The notes beneath the pieces are model-generated. The model made no database searches. It was not told the origin of the DNA and worked only from the letters and a program-made list of their open reading frames with translations. A stretch of DNA of 64,000 nt from Amphiura filiformis (taxonomy: Eukaryota; Echinodermata; Ophiuroidea; Amphilepidida; Amphiuridae). A program made the translations under genes and the position numbers. Below, piece after piece: positions 11,212 through 21,390 of the stretch (positions are counted from its first letter, which is position 1; each line of letters opens with the position of its first letter). Location: assembly GCF_039555335.1 (NCBI RefSeq), contig NC_092628.1, forward strand, positions 75,704,713 through 75,768,712. The letters run 5' to 3'.

Positions 11212-11305
11212 CATTTCGTGATGCTTACATGAAGGTTAAGGGTTAAGGTTAGGGTTAGCGTTAGGTAAGGGTTAGGAATAGTGTTAGGGTTAGAGTTAGG
11301 CGCAT
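11212..11305. repeat. Second, small TTAGGG plus ATTTCGTGAT block
   Basis: ACATTTCGTGATGCTTACATGA is followed by about ten degenerate TTAGGG units. Same compound unit as at 10.2-10.7 kb, 500 bp away; probably a split part of one array. Confidence 0.65.
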
Positions 11306-11569
11306 GGTAGATTTTCTTTTTCTCTATGTGCGGTTTTTGTAAAGTTTGTACTATTTCACAAGTGAAATCAGAGAAATTATGGTGTTTTTAACCTAAAATC
11401 AAGAAAAACAAGGTAGACCTGTTACCATGGCAACAAAGGGATGCTTAATTTTTAAAATATCTGTTTTTGCATTGGGGCCCAATAGCTTCTATCTCCCAGA
11501 CTTGGAGCAAAATCCAAGAGATGACGTGTCCAAGAGTTTGTCAGCGTAGAAAAAATTTGCTCTTAAGAT

Positions 11570-12105
11570 GTTAAATATATTCTAAGGAAATAGCGCAGTG
11601 AAATTCCCTATACTTCAAAATGAGTCAAGTCTTTCATGGTAATTAATTCACTGCAAAACAGAAGAGCAACACTTAATACACACTTGAACACTTTAATGGC
11701 TAAGGTTTGTACAGTGAAGGTGTACACAGCCGTTTTCGCCAAACGTTTGTCAAACAATTGCCGAGCACAAACGTTTGTCAAACATTTTCGTAAACGCCTG
11801 TAAACGTTTGGCAAACGTTTTGATCGCTAAATGTTTGTCAAACGTTTGGCGAAAGCGGCTATGTAGAGGTGTTAATTTATAAACACTAAAACACGTACAA
11901 AATATGAAGATGTTTATATTTTAACACAAGTGTTAAAAGTGTGCTTTTTAACACTATATTGTATTAAAAAACATAAACATCTACATATTTGTACATGTTT
12001 TAGTGTTTATTACCACCTCTATACCTTCACTCTATATGTACAAGCCTTAGCCATTGTGTTAAAGTGTTTATTAAGTGTTGATCTGCTGTTTTTGCAGTGA
12101 GGAAA
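11570..12105. mobile_element. Large foldback element with nested palindromes
   Basis: Outer arms: CACTGCAAAACAGAAGAGCAACACTTAA at about 11650 against TTAAGTGTTGATCTGCTG and TTTTGCAGTG at about 12080-12103, plus CACTTTAATGGCTAAGG against CCTTAGCCATTGTGTTAAAGTG. An inner palindrome at 11876-12012 starts TAAACACTAAAACACGTACA and ends with its complement. A further MITE is inserted at 11723-11865. No ORF. Confidence 0.7.
11723..11865. mobile_element. 143-bp MITE (AGCCGTTTTCGCCAAACG family), nested copy
   Basis: Left end TACACAGCCGTTTTCGCC and right end GGCGAAAGCGGCTATGTA are inverted repeats with TA borders. The interior is a run of CGTTTGNCAAACG palindromes. A second copy lies at 41023-41143. 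Here it sits inside a larger foldback. Confidence 0.75.
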
Positions 12106-12184
12106 TCAGACGGGCTATTTCATGGATTGGTTGTAAACATCATTTAAAGCAATAATGTGTGATTTGCATAATGAATAGATTCCT

Positions 12185-12352
12185 ATTTAAATGTTTGTCT
12201 TCACTGATCACATTATCCCCTTTTAATTTCGAGCCAAGCCAATGAGGTATAACGAAGAAAATTGAGATTTAAATGTTTGTTTTCACTGATCACATTATCC
12301 CCTTTTAATTTCGAGCCAAGCAAATGAGGTATAACGAAGAAAATTGCGATTT
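12185..12352. repeat. 82-bp tandem duplication
   Basis: Two adjacent copies of a unit starting ATTTAAATGTTTGT and containing CACTGATCACATTATCCCC differ at only a few positions. The low divergence implies a recent duplication. Confidence 0.85.
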
Positions 12353-12767
12353 CATTCCAGGGCCTTCAATGCGTGTGCTACGCTCGCCGATCGTATTACA
12401 TGTAATACTGCACGGGGCATCGCGCTCGACGTGTGTACACATTATAAGCTGACACCCACGGGGCATATTAGCAAGCACTCGATCAGTGAACTCTGAATAA
12501 AACCGGGTCTCCCCGGTTTTAATTTTAAATTTTACTGTTATTAAAGCACTTCAGGCTTAGTCTTTTACGTGGTATTTTAGTACACCACTGGGCATTATAA
12601 TTATGCAAAAAGTAGAAATCCGAGTAAAATTTTGAGGGCGTCGCTATGAAGCAAATCACACATTACGGCTTTAATACAGTTTGTAGAAGCTACATTTGTT
12701 CAACTGTACCGTTACTGTGAATTTTGAGTAAACGGCGTTTGGACACTGTGGTACCAATATCATTCCA

Positions 12768-13012
12768 TACACTCTAAGAAATAAAGGCTCTAAATAGAAC
12801 CTTTTTTGTCCTCTCAGGAGAACCCCCCCTCATGAACCTCTCAAAATGGTTATTTAATTTTGGAGAATCCTTAAAGGTTCTCTAAAGAACCGAAAACGGT
12901 ACTGTATCACATATTTGAGGCCATTTTCGACGGTTTTGGAACCATTTTGGGTTCTTTAGAGAACCTCTAAGAACTTTAGATTCTTTTTAGAACCTTTATT
13001 TCTTAGAGTGTA
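12768..13012. mobile_element. 245-bp MITE with TACACTCTAAGAAATAAAGG ends
   Basis: Left TACACTCTAAGAAATAAAGG is mirrored by CCTTTATTTCTTAGAGTGTA at the right, and GGTTCTCTAAAGAACC-type sequence pairs internally. TA borders. Non-coding. Confidence 0.8.
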
Positions 13013-13659
13013 TGTCCTTCTAAAAATTGAGAACATTCACAAGCACGGAGCACTTGCTTGAAATGTCAGAGTGAATGTGCAGGGGTTTGAGGGTTTGGAG
13101 GCGCGTATCTTGATCAATTCTTGCTTGATTTGTCCAATTAATACTGTATATTTCAGAATAATCCAACATTATCAGGTTGTTGAACAGCAAGGATGACTAT
13201 AACTGACGAGTTTCTTTTTGTGCCTGATGTATTATGAGATCATAAGTTTAGTGTAATAAAGCATAAAAAACAAAAATATAGGCATACGCCATTTGAAGTC
13301 TATTTGAAACATAATACAATGTTTTAACCATTTAGAAATTGTTATCGAAAGTAATAAGTAAGAAGCTACGAAACTAGCGGTTAACAACTAGCTAGCTAGA
13401 GGCGACTGACCACCTTTGATTACCAAAATAGTTGTTAATAAACAGCGAGAGGAGTTCTTGAGCTTAAATCATTACGACTAATTATACACTTCCTTGCAAG
13501 AGAACAATTAGTTATTGGAAGTTGCAAAGTACTCGAAGCAAAATGAATTGCTACTTCAAATATATCCACACGCCATTTTATTGCTTGTAGCATAATCAAT
13601 TATACCCACTCTAGTCGTCACATGTTTTGGCTCTTATTAAAAAAGACATCGCCGATGCC

Positions 13660-14098
13660 GGTGGGGGGGGGCACTTTAATATGAAATGGATATAGGTGTA
13701 GGTTTGGCACTTTCGTAGTAAGGGGCATTCGGTGAGAGCAAAATGTAAAAAATATGGGGTCATTGGGTGAGAGCATGATTTTTGGCATTCGGTGAGAGCA
13801 AAATGTAAAAAATAAGGGGTCGTTGGCTGAGAACATGGCCTTGTTTTTAAATAGAACCTTAGAGTGAGAGCCGAAACAGCGCCACAGAAACCTCACACAT
13901 CGAATCTCTAATTCTAATTGGCTTCAAATTGTTTTTCAAAATACCGTAAGCAACAAAATCAGTGATAAATAAAAGAACTTATAAGGGTCTTTGGGTGACA
14001 GGTAAAATGGAAAAAATAAGGGGTCTTCGGGTAACAGTGCATGTGTTCGTAAAAAATATGGGTCCTTTGGGTGACAGCGACGGGGGGGTCTTAACAGC
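13660..14098. repeat. Dispersed repeat (GGTGAGAGCAAAATGTAAAAAAT family), copy 1
   Basis: About 440 bp closely matching 24465-24930. Inside, the clause GGCATTCGGTGAGAGC / AAAATGTAAAAAATA / GGGTCATTGGGTGAGAGCATG recurs, and a second half carries GGGTCTTTGGGTGACAG clauses, so the element is built of short internal repeats. It begins and ends in G runs. No protein; small ORFs here come from the repeat. Confidence 0.75.
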
Positions 14099-14656
14099 CA
14101 TACATACGTGTCACCTGCAAAGTGGGAGTGCCCGCCGGGCGCGAACTATTTTACCGTAGTTAACATTTGAATAGGGAGCCCGTTTAAGCAACTGTATACG
14201 TGGTGTCCCGCCTATTAGTAGGCATGTCCACTAAAAATTGAAGTACTTTTAAATTGATTCAGACCTAACTTATTGGATGGGAATTGATGAAAGAAACATT
14301 TTGGCGTTTAAATAATCTTAATCGGACGTTTCATTCCAGAGATATGGCCTTTCGAGTGTCACGGTTTTATATAGGGCTGCTAGAACATGTTAAAAAGTTA
14401 AAGTCCAAAAGGAATACTAACAGAAAGTGCAACTTTAAGGTACTTTTTCTTAATGTATTTATTAACTATCTTATCTGGAACATTATATTTGCTTATAACA
14501 ACATGAAAATAAGATCATCCTGAAAATTTAATCGATTTTGTTGACATACAACAAAAACTATAAGACCTCAAAACCCATGGTTTGTTTGTTGAAACCTCAA
14601 GCATGATCATAGATGGCCGCCATGGAAAATATCTCCATAGAGGAGATGAACAATAA

Positions 14657-15120
14657 GTGCATTATTTCAAATGAAAAGCGGTAGTCTTAAACATTGTTCA
14701 ATCTTTTAAGGTCAGCACATGTTATCTTCAAAAATTATTATATTTCATCATGGCATAAGTTTGGTAACATTAATCACTACCAATTTTGAGAAATTTGCTC
14801 CAACTCAAAGGTTATCTTTACTACATTGAGCAATACACTGTGTGCATGGAAGCCATGATGGTCCCCGGTTTTTATACTCCCTATGAAATGGACATGGTAG
14901 TGAGAAGTGCACGGGGAAGTGCATGATTTGAGATGGGCCGCGGTAGGCTTAAACATTCTTAAATTTCTTAACATCCTACACATTTTGTCTTCATAAATAG
15001 TTAAATTTTATGAGTATGTAAGTTTGCTTGTCTGATTCACTCCAAATTCGGAGATAATTGCGTTTGAACACCTGATGCACGGAATGGTGTCACTTCAACC
15101 TGTTGTAGTTCTCATCTCAT
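14657..15120. repeat. Diverged tandem duplication, period about 262 bp
   Basis: GTGCATTATTTCAAATG and AGCGGTAGTCTTAAACATT at 14657 correspond to GTGCATGATTTGAGATG and CGCGGTAGGCTTAAACATT at 14919, with matching continuing (TTGTCTTCATAAAT, CACTCCAAATTC). Divergence is substantial, so this is an old duplication. Confidence 0.55.
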
Positions 15121-15408
15121 TAAATTTTTCATTAAAAAAGTTGATCTCTTCATGCAGGAAGGTCCTCTCTATTTACTGACCAAACAGGAAAAAGTTTGGT
15201 GAATGTTTTCTGGTGGAATCAGGAATTTCTTGAAACACCCTGATATAGGCCTACATTTGGATCAAAACAAGTATGTACGCCATTTAACATGCCTGGGATT
15301 TCTTGTATCGATCAGTTTCTCCATAGACAATACGTGTGTGAGTGCACGCACACAGTAAATGAAAAATCGTTCTAGTGGAAACTGTATTGAGAGTGGGCAT
15401 CCCTACTA

Positions 15409-15550
15409 TTAGGGTTAGGGTTAGGGTTAGGGTTAGGTTTAGGGTTAGGGTTAGGTTTAGGGTTAGGTTTAGGGTTAGGGTTAGGTTTAGGTTTAGGTTT
15501 AGGGTTAGGGTTAGGGTTAGGGTTAGGGTCTTAGGGTTAGGGTTAGGGTT
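15409..15550. repeat. Interstitial TTAGGG/TTTAGGG array
   Basis: About 23 nearly perfect units of TTAGGG mixed with TTTAGG variants, far cleaner than the array at 10.2 kb. The overlapping Arg/Val and Leu/Thr ORFs are by-products of the repeat. Confidence 0.9.
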
Positions 15551-15610
15551 CAATATTGATCGGAGATAGGGCCTATATACGTATTAACTAGCAGTAATAT
15601 AATATATCGT

Positions 15611-17723
15611 GTATATGGTCAATTCCAGCGAAAGCGGGACAAAATTCTCTCTATGTTAACTTTCCACCTTAAAATGTCATTAATAAAGGAAATCACGTTA
15701 TTGATGGAGCATATCATGTCACGTCCAATGTGCTCTCTTTGTGCATATAGGCCTTTACTAGCAAGTCACACCAGGGGACAAGTTATGATAGCTTAAATGA
15801 ATTGGCGTTACCCACGAATTCAAAGATAAAGCACCATATATGTCATTGAATGTCCTTCAATCAAAATGAAATTATTACCGTTAGAAAGACGTTTGCATGA
15901 TCTCTCATCATATGTAAAACGATTGAATTCCACCAAAGTTTGTGGACTCTAGAGGCCATTAAGTCAATTTGGCTAATAATTTTGTTACCCGCGTATCAAA
16001 AATAAAATGATCGTTCTGAAAATGTTAAGTGAATATGCCATAAATGACTATATCATGAAACGAAGTTTCGTTCTATAATTCTAAGGTCCAAGTGATTATT
16101 TTATGCAAATACGTTTTACCCATAAAATTCCATAAAATCAAATTTGACGTTACCCACGTATCAACTGTTACCCACGAGTCCAGCAAATATAATTGCCATA
16201 ACTTAAATTAACATTTAATGACTTTGGAAACTGAATTTAGTTTGACAAGCGCTTAAAATTGTAAATCGTAAAAATACGTTCACCGCTTTAAAAAAGAATC
16301 TACGACGGTTTAAACTTTTGTTACCCACGAATCCCGAATAGATGCTAACCTTGAAAAATAAGGAGATTGTTTATTTTAAGTTTAAATCAGCACATATTCA
16401 AGCCATGGGTATGCTATAATTTTGACAGTACTTACAGTTTATACACCTAAGAAACGCAAACCCCAAACGGTACTATAGTACTTATAGCTTTACCCACGAA
16501 TTCGGCGTTACCCACGAATCCAAGGATTTACTCGTAAATTATATGTTTCTTATGCATCTTAACATTTTGAAAACATGCGAAATAGGTTCCAAAACAGTCC
16601 TGTTTAATATCGTCCTCTTGAAGGTATACTGAAGCTGCATCATGAAGTTATGATTGATTATCCTAAATTACCATTTTTTGGGTAAATGCAATTGGTCAGA
16701 GAAACGGGAATCATTGAAACGCAATGGAGGAATAACCGCATGGTGGTTTCCAACCTTCTGTAATATTTTCTATTTTGCCGCTTACCAATGCATACCTTCA
16801 AATATGTGTTACCCACGAACATTTTGGTTACCCACGAATCCCTACTTAAATTATAGTTAACAATGTATTGATAGTGTTTTAGTTCAGGAACTGTCAAACA
16901 CGAGTTAATAGAATATTGCTGCATGAAAATATGGAATGATTTTACTAAAATAATAATATAAAACTGTTTGCTCTGTCTATTTGAATTTGTCAACTTCATT
17001 ATTCTCAAAATTTTTATACCCAAAATGCCATAATGATCCATTCTAAATATTCCATGTAGTCTGTATTTTGATTAAAATTCATTTTAGTGCCATTGCAGCC
17101 TGAATTATTGACATACGGAAAAGTATTTTTATTTTATTAAAAAAAATTAATAGGAATTGCTATTTTCCAGACGCTGTTACCCACGAATCCATCCGAGATC
17201 CTCATCCTGCGACGAGATACAAAATCTAACTTTATATTTATATGAAGCATTTATTCTAATCTTTCGAAATAATACAGTAATGTTAAATTACAGCCACTTT
17301 GGAAAGAGTTCGAAGAATTGACACAATCTTAACTGTACACCTGGTTCTTTCTTAAAATGTGTAATAACCAAAATATTTCTGTATAGATATATGTAATAAA
17401 ATTCTATTTTACGTTCAAAGTCTTCACCGATTTCTAGTGTATATGAGTCACACATAAAATATTGAAAGATATTAAAGAAAGTGAAATTTTATGGCGTACA
17501 ACAGGTGAAAAATGCTTGAATTCGTGGGTAACATGCATATGCGCATTTAACACTTTATTTGGTCTAGCAAGAAAAGTTATTTTTCAATCCGATGGCACTT
17601 CCACCTGATGATTCACTAGACATGATCGTCTCATTTGATAAGTCTAGAATTGAAAAGGAAAACATTTTCAAAATGGCCCCCAGAGAGAATTTTGGCCCGC
17701 TTTGGCTGGAATTGACCATATAC
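15611..17723. mobile_element. 2.1-kb TIR element with an array of GTTACCCACGAATCC motifs
   Basis: Left terminus GTATATGGTCAATTCCAGC followed by GAAAGCGGGACAAAATTCTC (15611-15652) is mirrored at 17682-17723, 42 bp with about two mismatches. The interior is AT-rich and carries eleven copies of a 15-mer close to GTTACCCACGAATCC at 15807, 15984, 16149, 16167, 16320, 16488, 16507, 16808, 16827 and 17176 on plus, and at 17518 on minus. Six form three close pairs 18-19 bp apart. No convincing ORF (the longest, 127 codons on minus, is AT-rich and unlike any transposase I know). A likely reading is a non-autonomous DNA transposon with internal protein-binding sites. Confidence 0.7.
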
Positions 17724-17774
17724 GCTACATTTCGTAATCAACAAGTATGATAAAAAGACGGCTTTCTGGCAGAA

Positions 17775-17846
17775 CTACTCGTAGCATAGTGGTATAGCGT
17801 CTGACTATGAATCGATAGGTTGTTGGTTCGAACCCCGGTCAATCCT
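17775..17846 (+). tRNA. tRNA-like sequence, probably a pseudogene or SINE head
   Basis: An A-box-like GTAGCATAGTGGTATAGCG is followed by a CTATGAA anticodon-loop-like heptamer and a clear B box GGTTCGAACCC. The anticodon stem and acceptor stem do not pair well, so a working tRNA is unlikely. It lies between the 15-mer element and the next TTAA element. Confidence 0.4.
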
Positions 17847-17885
17847 TGGTAGAATTTTAAATATAATATAGTTCGTTTCTTTTTG

Positions 17886-19132
17886 TTAAGGGCGTACTAC
17901 ACCCATATATTGGTTTGATTGGTCTAAAAAAATATTTTTTCATTTATAGCGAGGCGATATATGCACGGATCATGTGAAATAAAAAATTTTTTAAAAAATA
18001 AATAAAAAAGGTGCTTTTAAACCATTGTATAGTAAGTCATTTTAGCCCTATATATTTTTTGTTTACCGTATCCTGGTAACTCAGATGCGTGTTTCATAAC
18101 AAACCATAATTTATTCTTTTCAACATGTTCAAGTAGGGTACATGAATAGAATACATTAAATCCTTTGTTATACTCTCTATAGAAAATCTAGTGGTGCTTG
18201 CAAAATATATAACACTGAATAAATTAAATAAATACTTACACAATAGATGCATAGTCATTAGTCAATTTGATATTGATGTTGTTATTGATGTGTTGTTAGG
18301 AGAAGAAAAGGCTATTAGGTCACCGTATGTCAGGTTATAGGTCAATTGGTTCAGGTCAAATTTAAGCATCAATTTTGAATACACATGTGAGAGTCTGTGA
18401 TACAAAATGTATCATAATGAGGAATAATTTTGATATTCTGTCTTTAACTGGATATATGGATATATATCGAGAAGTGCAAGGTGGATATACTAATATACCT
18501 TGGGATGTAAATGGTGAGTACAATTTAGAATGCCTAGTTGAGATGGTTTTTCACAAATAAATATAAAATAGTTACCAAAATCATAAATGTTAAGCTTACG
18601 GAAAACTACCCAATATGGTGGTATAGGTGACAAGAAATACAATTTTTTTCAACATTGCTGCAGTATGGTTGTGGTAACCTGTTAACTGGGGCTTAATTAT
18701 GTTTCAGTGAAATAATGTTGCAAGTTAAAAATACAAAATATAGCTCAACATTGAAAATAGAAGCATTTTAACCAGTTCCTTTTTGATAGTTGTGGAGCAC
18801 CAAGTTCATGAAGTCATAAAAGAAATCATGAACCACTTATTCCCATTTTACATACCAACTTTATTTCCCTAACGTGTTAGCAACACATATCCAAAATTTT
18901 AACGAAATCCGTTGATAGTAAGCTTTCCAAAATGAAGTGAATTTAAATCATCAGTGATGTACCACCTTTTGGCTTCTACTTTTAAAAGCATGTAAGCTAC
19001 GTTGATACCGATGCCACCAATAAAACGAGAAGATTTGCCCCTTCATTTTGCATACCTTTTCTCCAATTTTTTTTTGTAATTTCTTCACAAAATGCAAAAA
19101 AATGCAAAAAAAAAATCAATGGGTGTAGTTAA
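17886..19132. mobile_element. TTAA-flanked element, GTACTACACCC family, long form (1.25 kb)
   Basis: Left TTAAGGGCGTACTACACCCA and right TGGGTGTAGTTAA are inverted ends, each with TTAA. The sub-terminal AAAATGCAAAAA matches the shorter relatives at 41732-42097 and 55980-56276. The 1.2-kb interior has no recognisable transposase (one 61-codon ORF, not supported). It may be a chimera or a deletion derivative of a larger autonomous element. Confidence 0.5.
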
Positions 19133-19783
19133 GTAAGAAGAAATACTTTAGTAATAATGGCATGTGGAATCTATAATAATACATGTAATACTATACATTA
19201 TGTATTATAAGTTTCTCCTATTCAAATGTTAACTACGGAAAAAAATTTCGCCCCCCGGGCGCCGATGACTACAATAATTTTATATACTAGAGTCACGTGG
19301 TAGCTGTCGCCAGCAAGTTCAAACGACTGATAAAGATGACTAAAAATATGTTACAGCTACGCGAGACTATATAGCTTTGACCAGGAAGTTTTTAAAATAA
19401 ACGACTGATAATGAAGACTAAACATTGCTGTGATTTAAACACATGATATTGCGAGTATGGCAGGCGGTAGTCATTTAACTAAAAAATCACAGTGTACATC
19501 TTAAGTTTACTACATTGACCTTAAACAGGTTTTATATGAAATGAGTCAAGGAAAAGCCAATAATTGTATTTTTTAGTCTATCCGAATTACGACTACTTGT
19601 ATTTCCACAATTCCTTAGCTTTTACTCAGCCAATGCTGCGCATTTCTGCGCATTGTTACACGTATTTAAGGTATGTTTTTTTCGCGTTCTTCTTCTAAAT
19701 GGCCAGCATTTGGCTGAGACTATTGTTTTTCAAGCGACCCATTCCATGTCAACTCCAGGGATGTGCACCGCAGCACCTCTTCA

Positions 19784-20268
19784 ATTTTTTTTCTTTTTCT
19801 GTGTGGTGGTAGATATTGATGAGAAAGTAAAATTCTGAAAATTTGAGCTTCATACGCCATTTCGTTTTCCCGTGGCATCAGTTTGAATTTTAGGGGGTCA
19901 GCGTAAAAAATGTGTCGCAACGCGAAAGACGACGTTTGAGGTCCATAAATGTATAAAGGAACCCTTTACAACTTTGAAAAGTATGTATCCTGGGGTACTT
20001 TTTGGTGTAGAATTCAAATCTGCTATCAGAAAACTTGTAACTCATTTACTTTAAAAGATATAGGGCCCTCAAAATGATACAAACAGAAGGTATCAACATT
20101 TATGTACCTCCAAACGTCGTCTTTCGCGTTGCGACACATTTTTTACGCTGACCCCCCTAAATTTCAAATTGATGCCACGGGAAAACGAAATGGAGTATGA
20201 AGCTCAAATTTTCAGGATTTTACTTTCTCATCAATATCTACCACCGCACAGAAAACGGAAAAAAAACT
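19784..20268. mobile_element. Foldback element, about 485 bp
   Basis: Arms of about 150 bp: ATATTGATGAGAAAGTAAAA and TCAGCGTAAAAAATGTGTCGC on the left reappear complemented on the right (GCGACACATTTTTTACGCTG, TTTTACTTTCTCATCAATAT). The arm segment CGCAACGCGAAAGACGACGTTT is nearly identical in both. No ORF. Confidence 0.8.
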
Positions 20269-20602
20269 AGAGCGGTTCTCGGGTTGCGCGGTTTTCGGCA
20301 TACGCGGTTGGTAAGGTTGTTGGGTGATGGTATGGTAGTGGTTGTGTTTAGATGTGAGTTTCTTTTCAGAACCCTGTATGGGCGAAGCCTGGATGGTGGA
20401 TGGGGAGTGTGGGGTGATTAAAGAAGGAAATAATATGGAAATGTAATAGGCCGCACAGCTGTGTAATGTTTATGTTTTACAAGATGCCCAGAGCACGGGT
20501 TGGGATATGGGATATCCCCGTCGAGTTCACAACAGGTGTTGGTACTGCTTTACCAAAACAACCCGAGCCGTGTTTTTGTATGTATAGACAGTTTCCTAGC
20601 AA

Positions 20603-21058
20603 TGTTGACTGTACCCACCAAGTTTCATACCCATACGACAGATTTTAGTCATTTGACCTCAGATGACCCCTAAGTGACCTTGAATTACCCCCAAAATGAC
20701 CTTCCAAACATTTGACTCTTAATGTTGACTGTACTCACCAAATTGCATGCTCTTATGTCAGTTTTTAGTAATTTGACATCAGATGACCCCTGGGTGACCT
20801 CGGATGACACCGAAATGACCTTCCAATAATTTGACTCTAAATGTTGACTATACCCACCAAGTTTCGTGCCCATATAACAGTTTTAGTAATTTGACCTCAG
20901 ATGCCCCTGGGTGACCTCTGATGACCCCGCAATGACCTTCCAAAAATTTCACTCTTAAGTGTTGACTATACCCACCAAGTTTCGTGCCCATATGACAGTT
21001 TTTAGTCATTTGACCTCAGATGAACCCTGGGTGACCTTGGATGACGCCGAAATCTATT
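20603..21058. repeat. 119-bp tandem repeat, four units, TGACC-rich
   Basis: Units start at TGTTGAC at 20603, 20723, 20842 and 20960. Each contains CCCACCAAGTTTC, a CCATATGACAG-like clause, ATTTGACCTCAGATGACCCC, GGTGACCT and AATGACCTTCC. The same unit occurs in the opposite orientation at 32700-33057. Confidence 0.85.
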
Positions 21059-21139
21059 CAGCTCTGTAAGAACATAAACTACAAATACAACTGACCAAAT
21101 TTAGGCGATACACCATGTTGTTAAAACCCCTGTAGACCC

Positions 21140-21390
21140 TATAAGGAACAAACCAAAAGATCGATAACGTCCTATAAACGTAACTAGTTTCATTTCTCAG
21201 CCGACCCCCTCCCTCCCTGCCAGAAACGTAATAATGAAATGTTGAAAATTTTGACATAATAATAATAATGACACATTCTTCAGACCGATGGTTTTGTACA
21301 AACGTAATCGAGTATTTTTACCCCCTCACCCCTAAACGAAACTAGTTTCGTTAATAGGACGTCATTGATCTTTTGGTTTGTTCCCTAATA
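21140..21390. mobile_element. Foldback element, about 250 bp
   Basis: AAGGAACAAACCAAAAGATC and GTCCTATAAACGTAACTAGTTTC on the left mirror GAAACTAGTTTCGTTAATAGGAC and GATCTTTTGGTTTGTTCC on the right. Confidence 0.7.

Noticed and set aside
14100..14180. Shared sequence TTCAAATGTTAACTACGG, inverted near 19215
   Set aside because: Real similarity of about 60 bp next to GC-rich ends, but too short and unbounded to define an element.
10231..15550. CRISPR-like or prokaryotic features
   Set aside because: Repeats are telomeric, minisatellite or foldback in form; the window is plainly eukaryotic.
15284..15569. Leu/Thr and Arg/Val repeat ORFs on both strands
   Set aside because: Translation of the TTAGGG array; no start context or homology.
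16658..17041. 127-codon minus-strand ORF inside the 15-mer array element
   Set aside because: AT-driven composition, no DDE or zinc-finger pattern, and it spans the pair of motif copies at 16808/16827.
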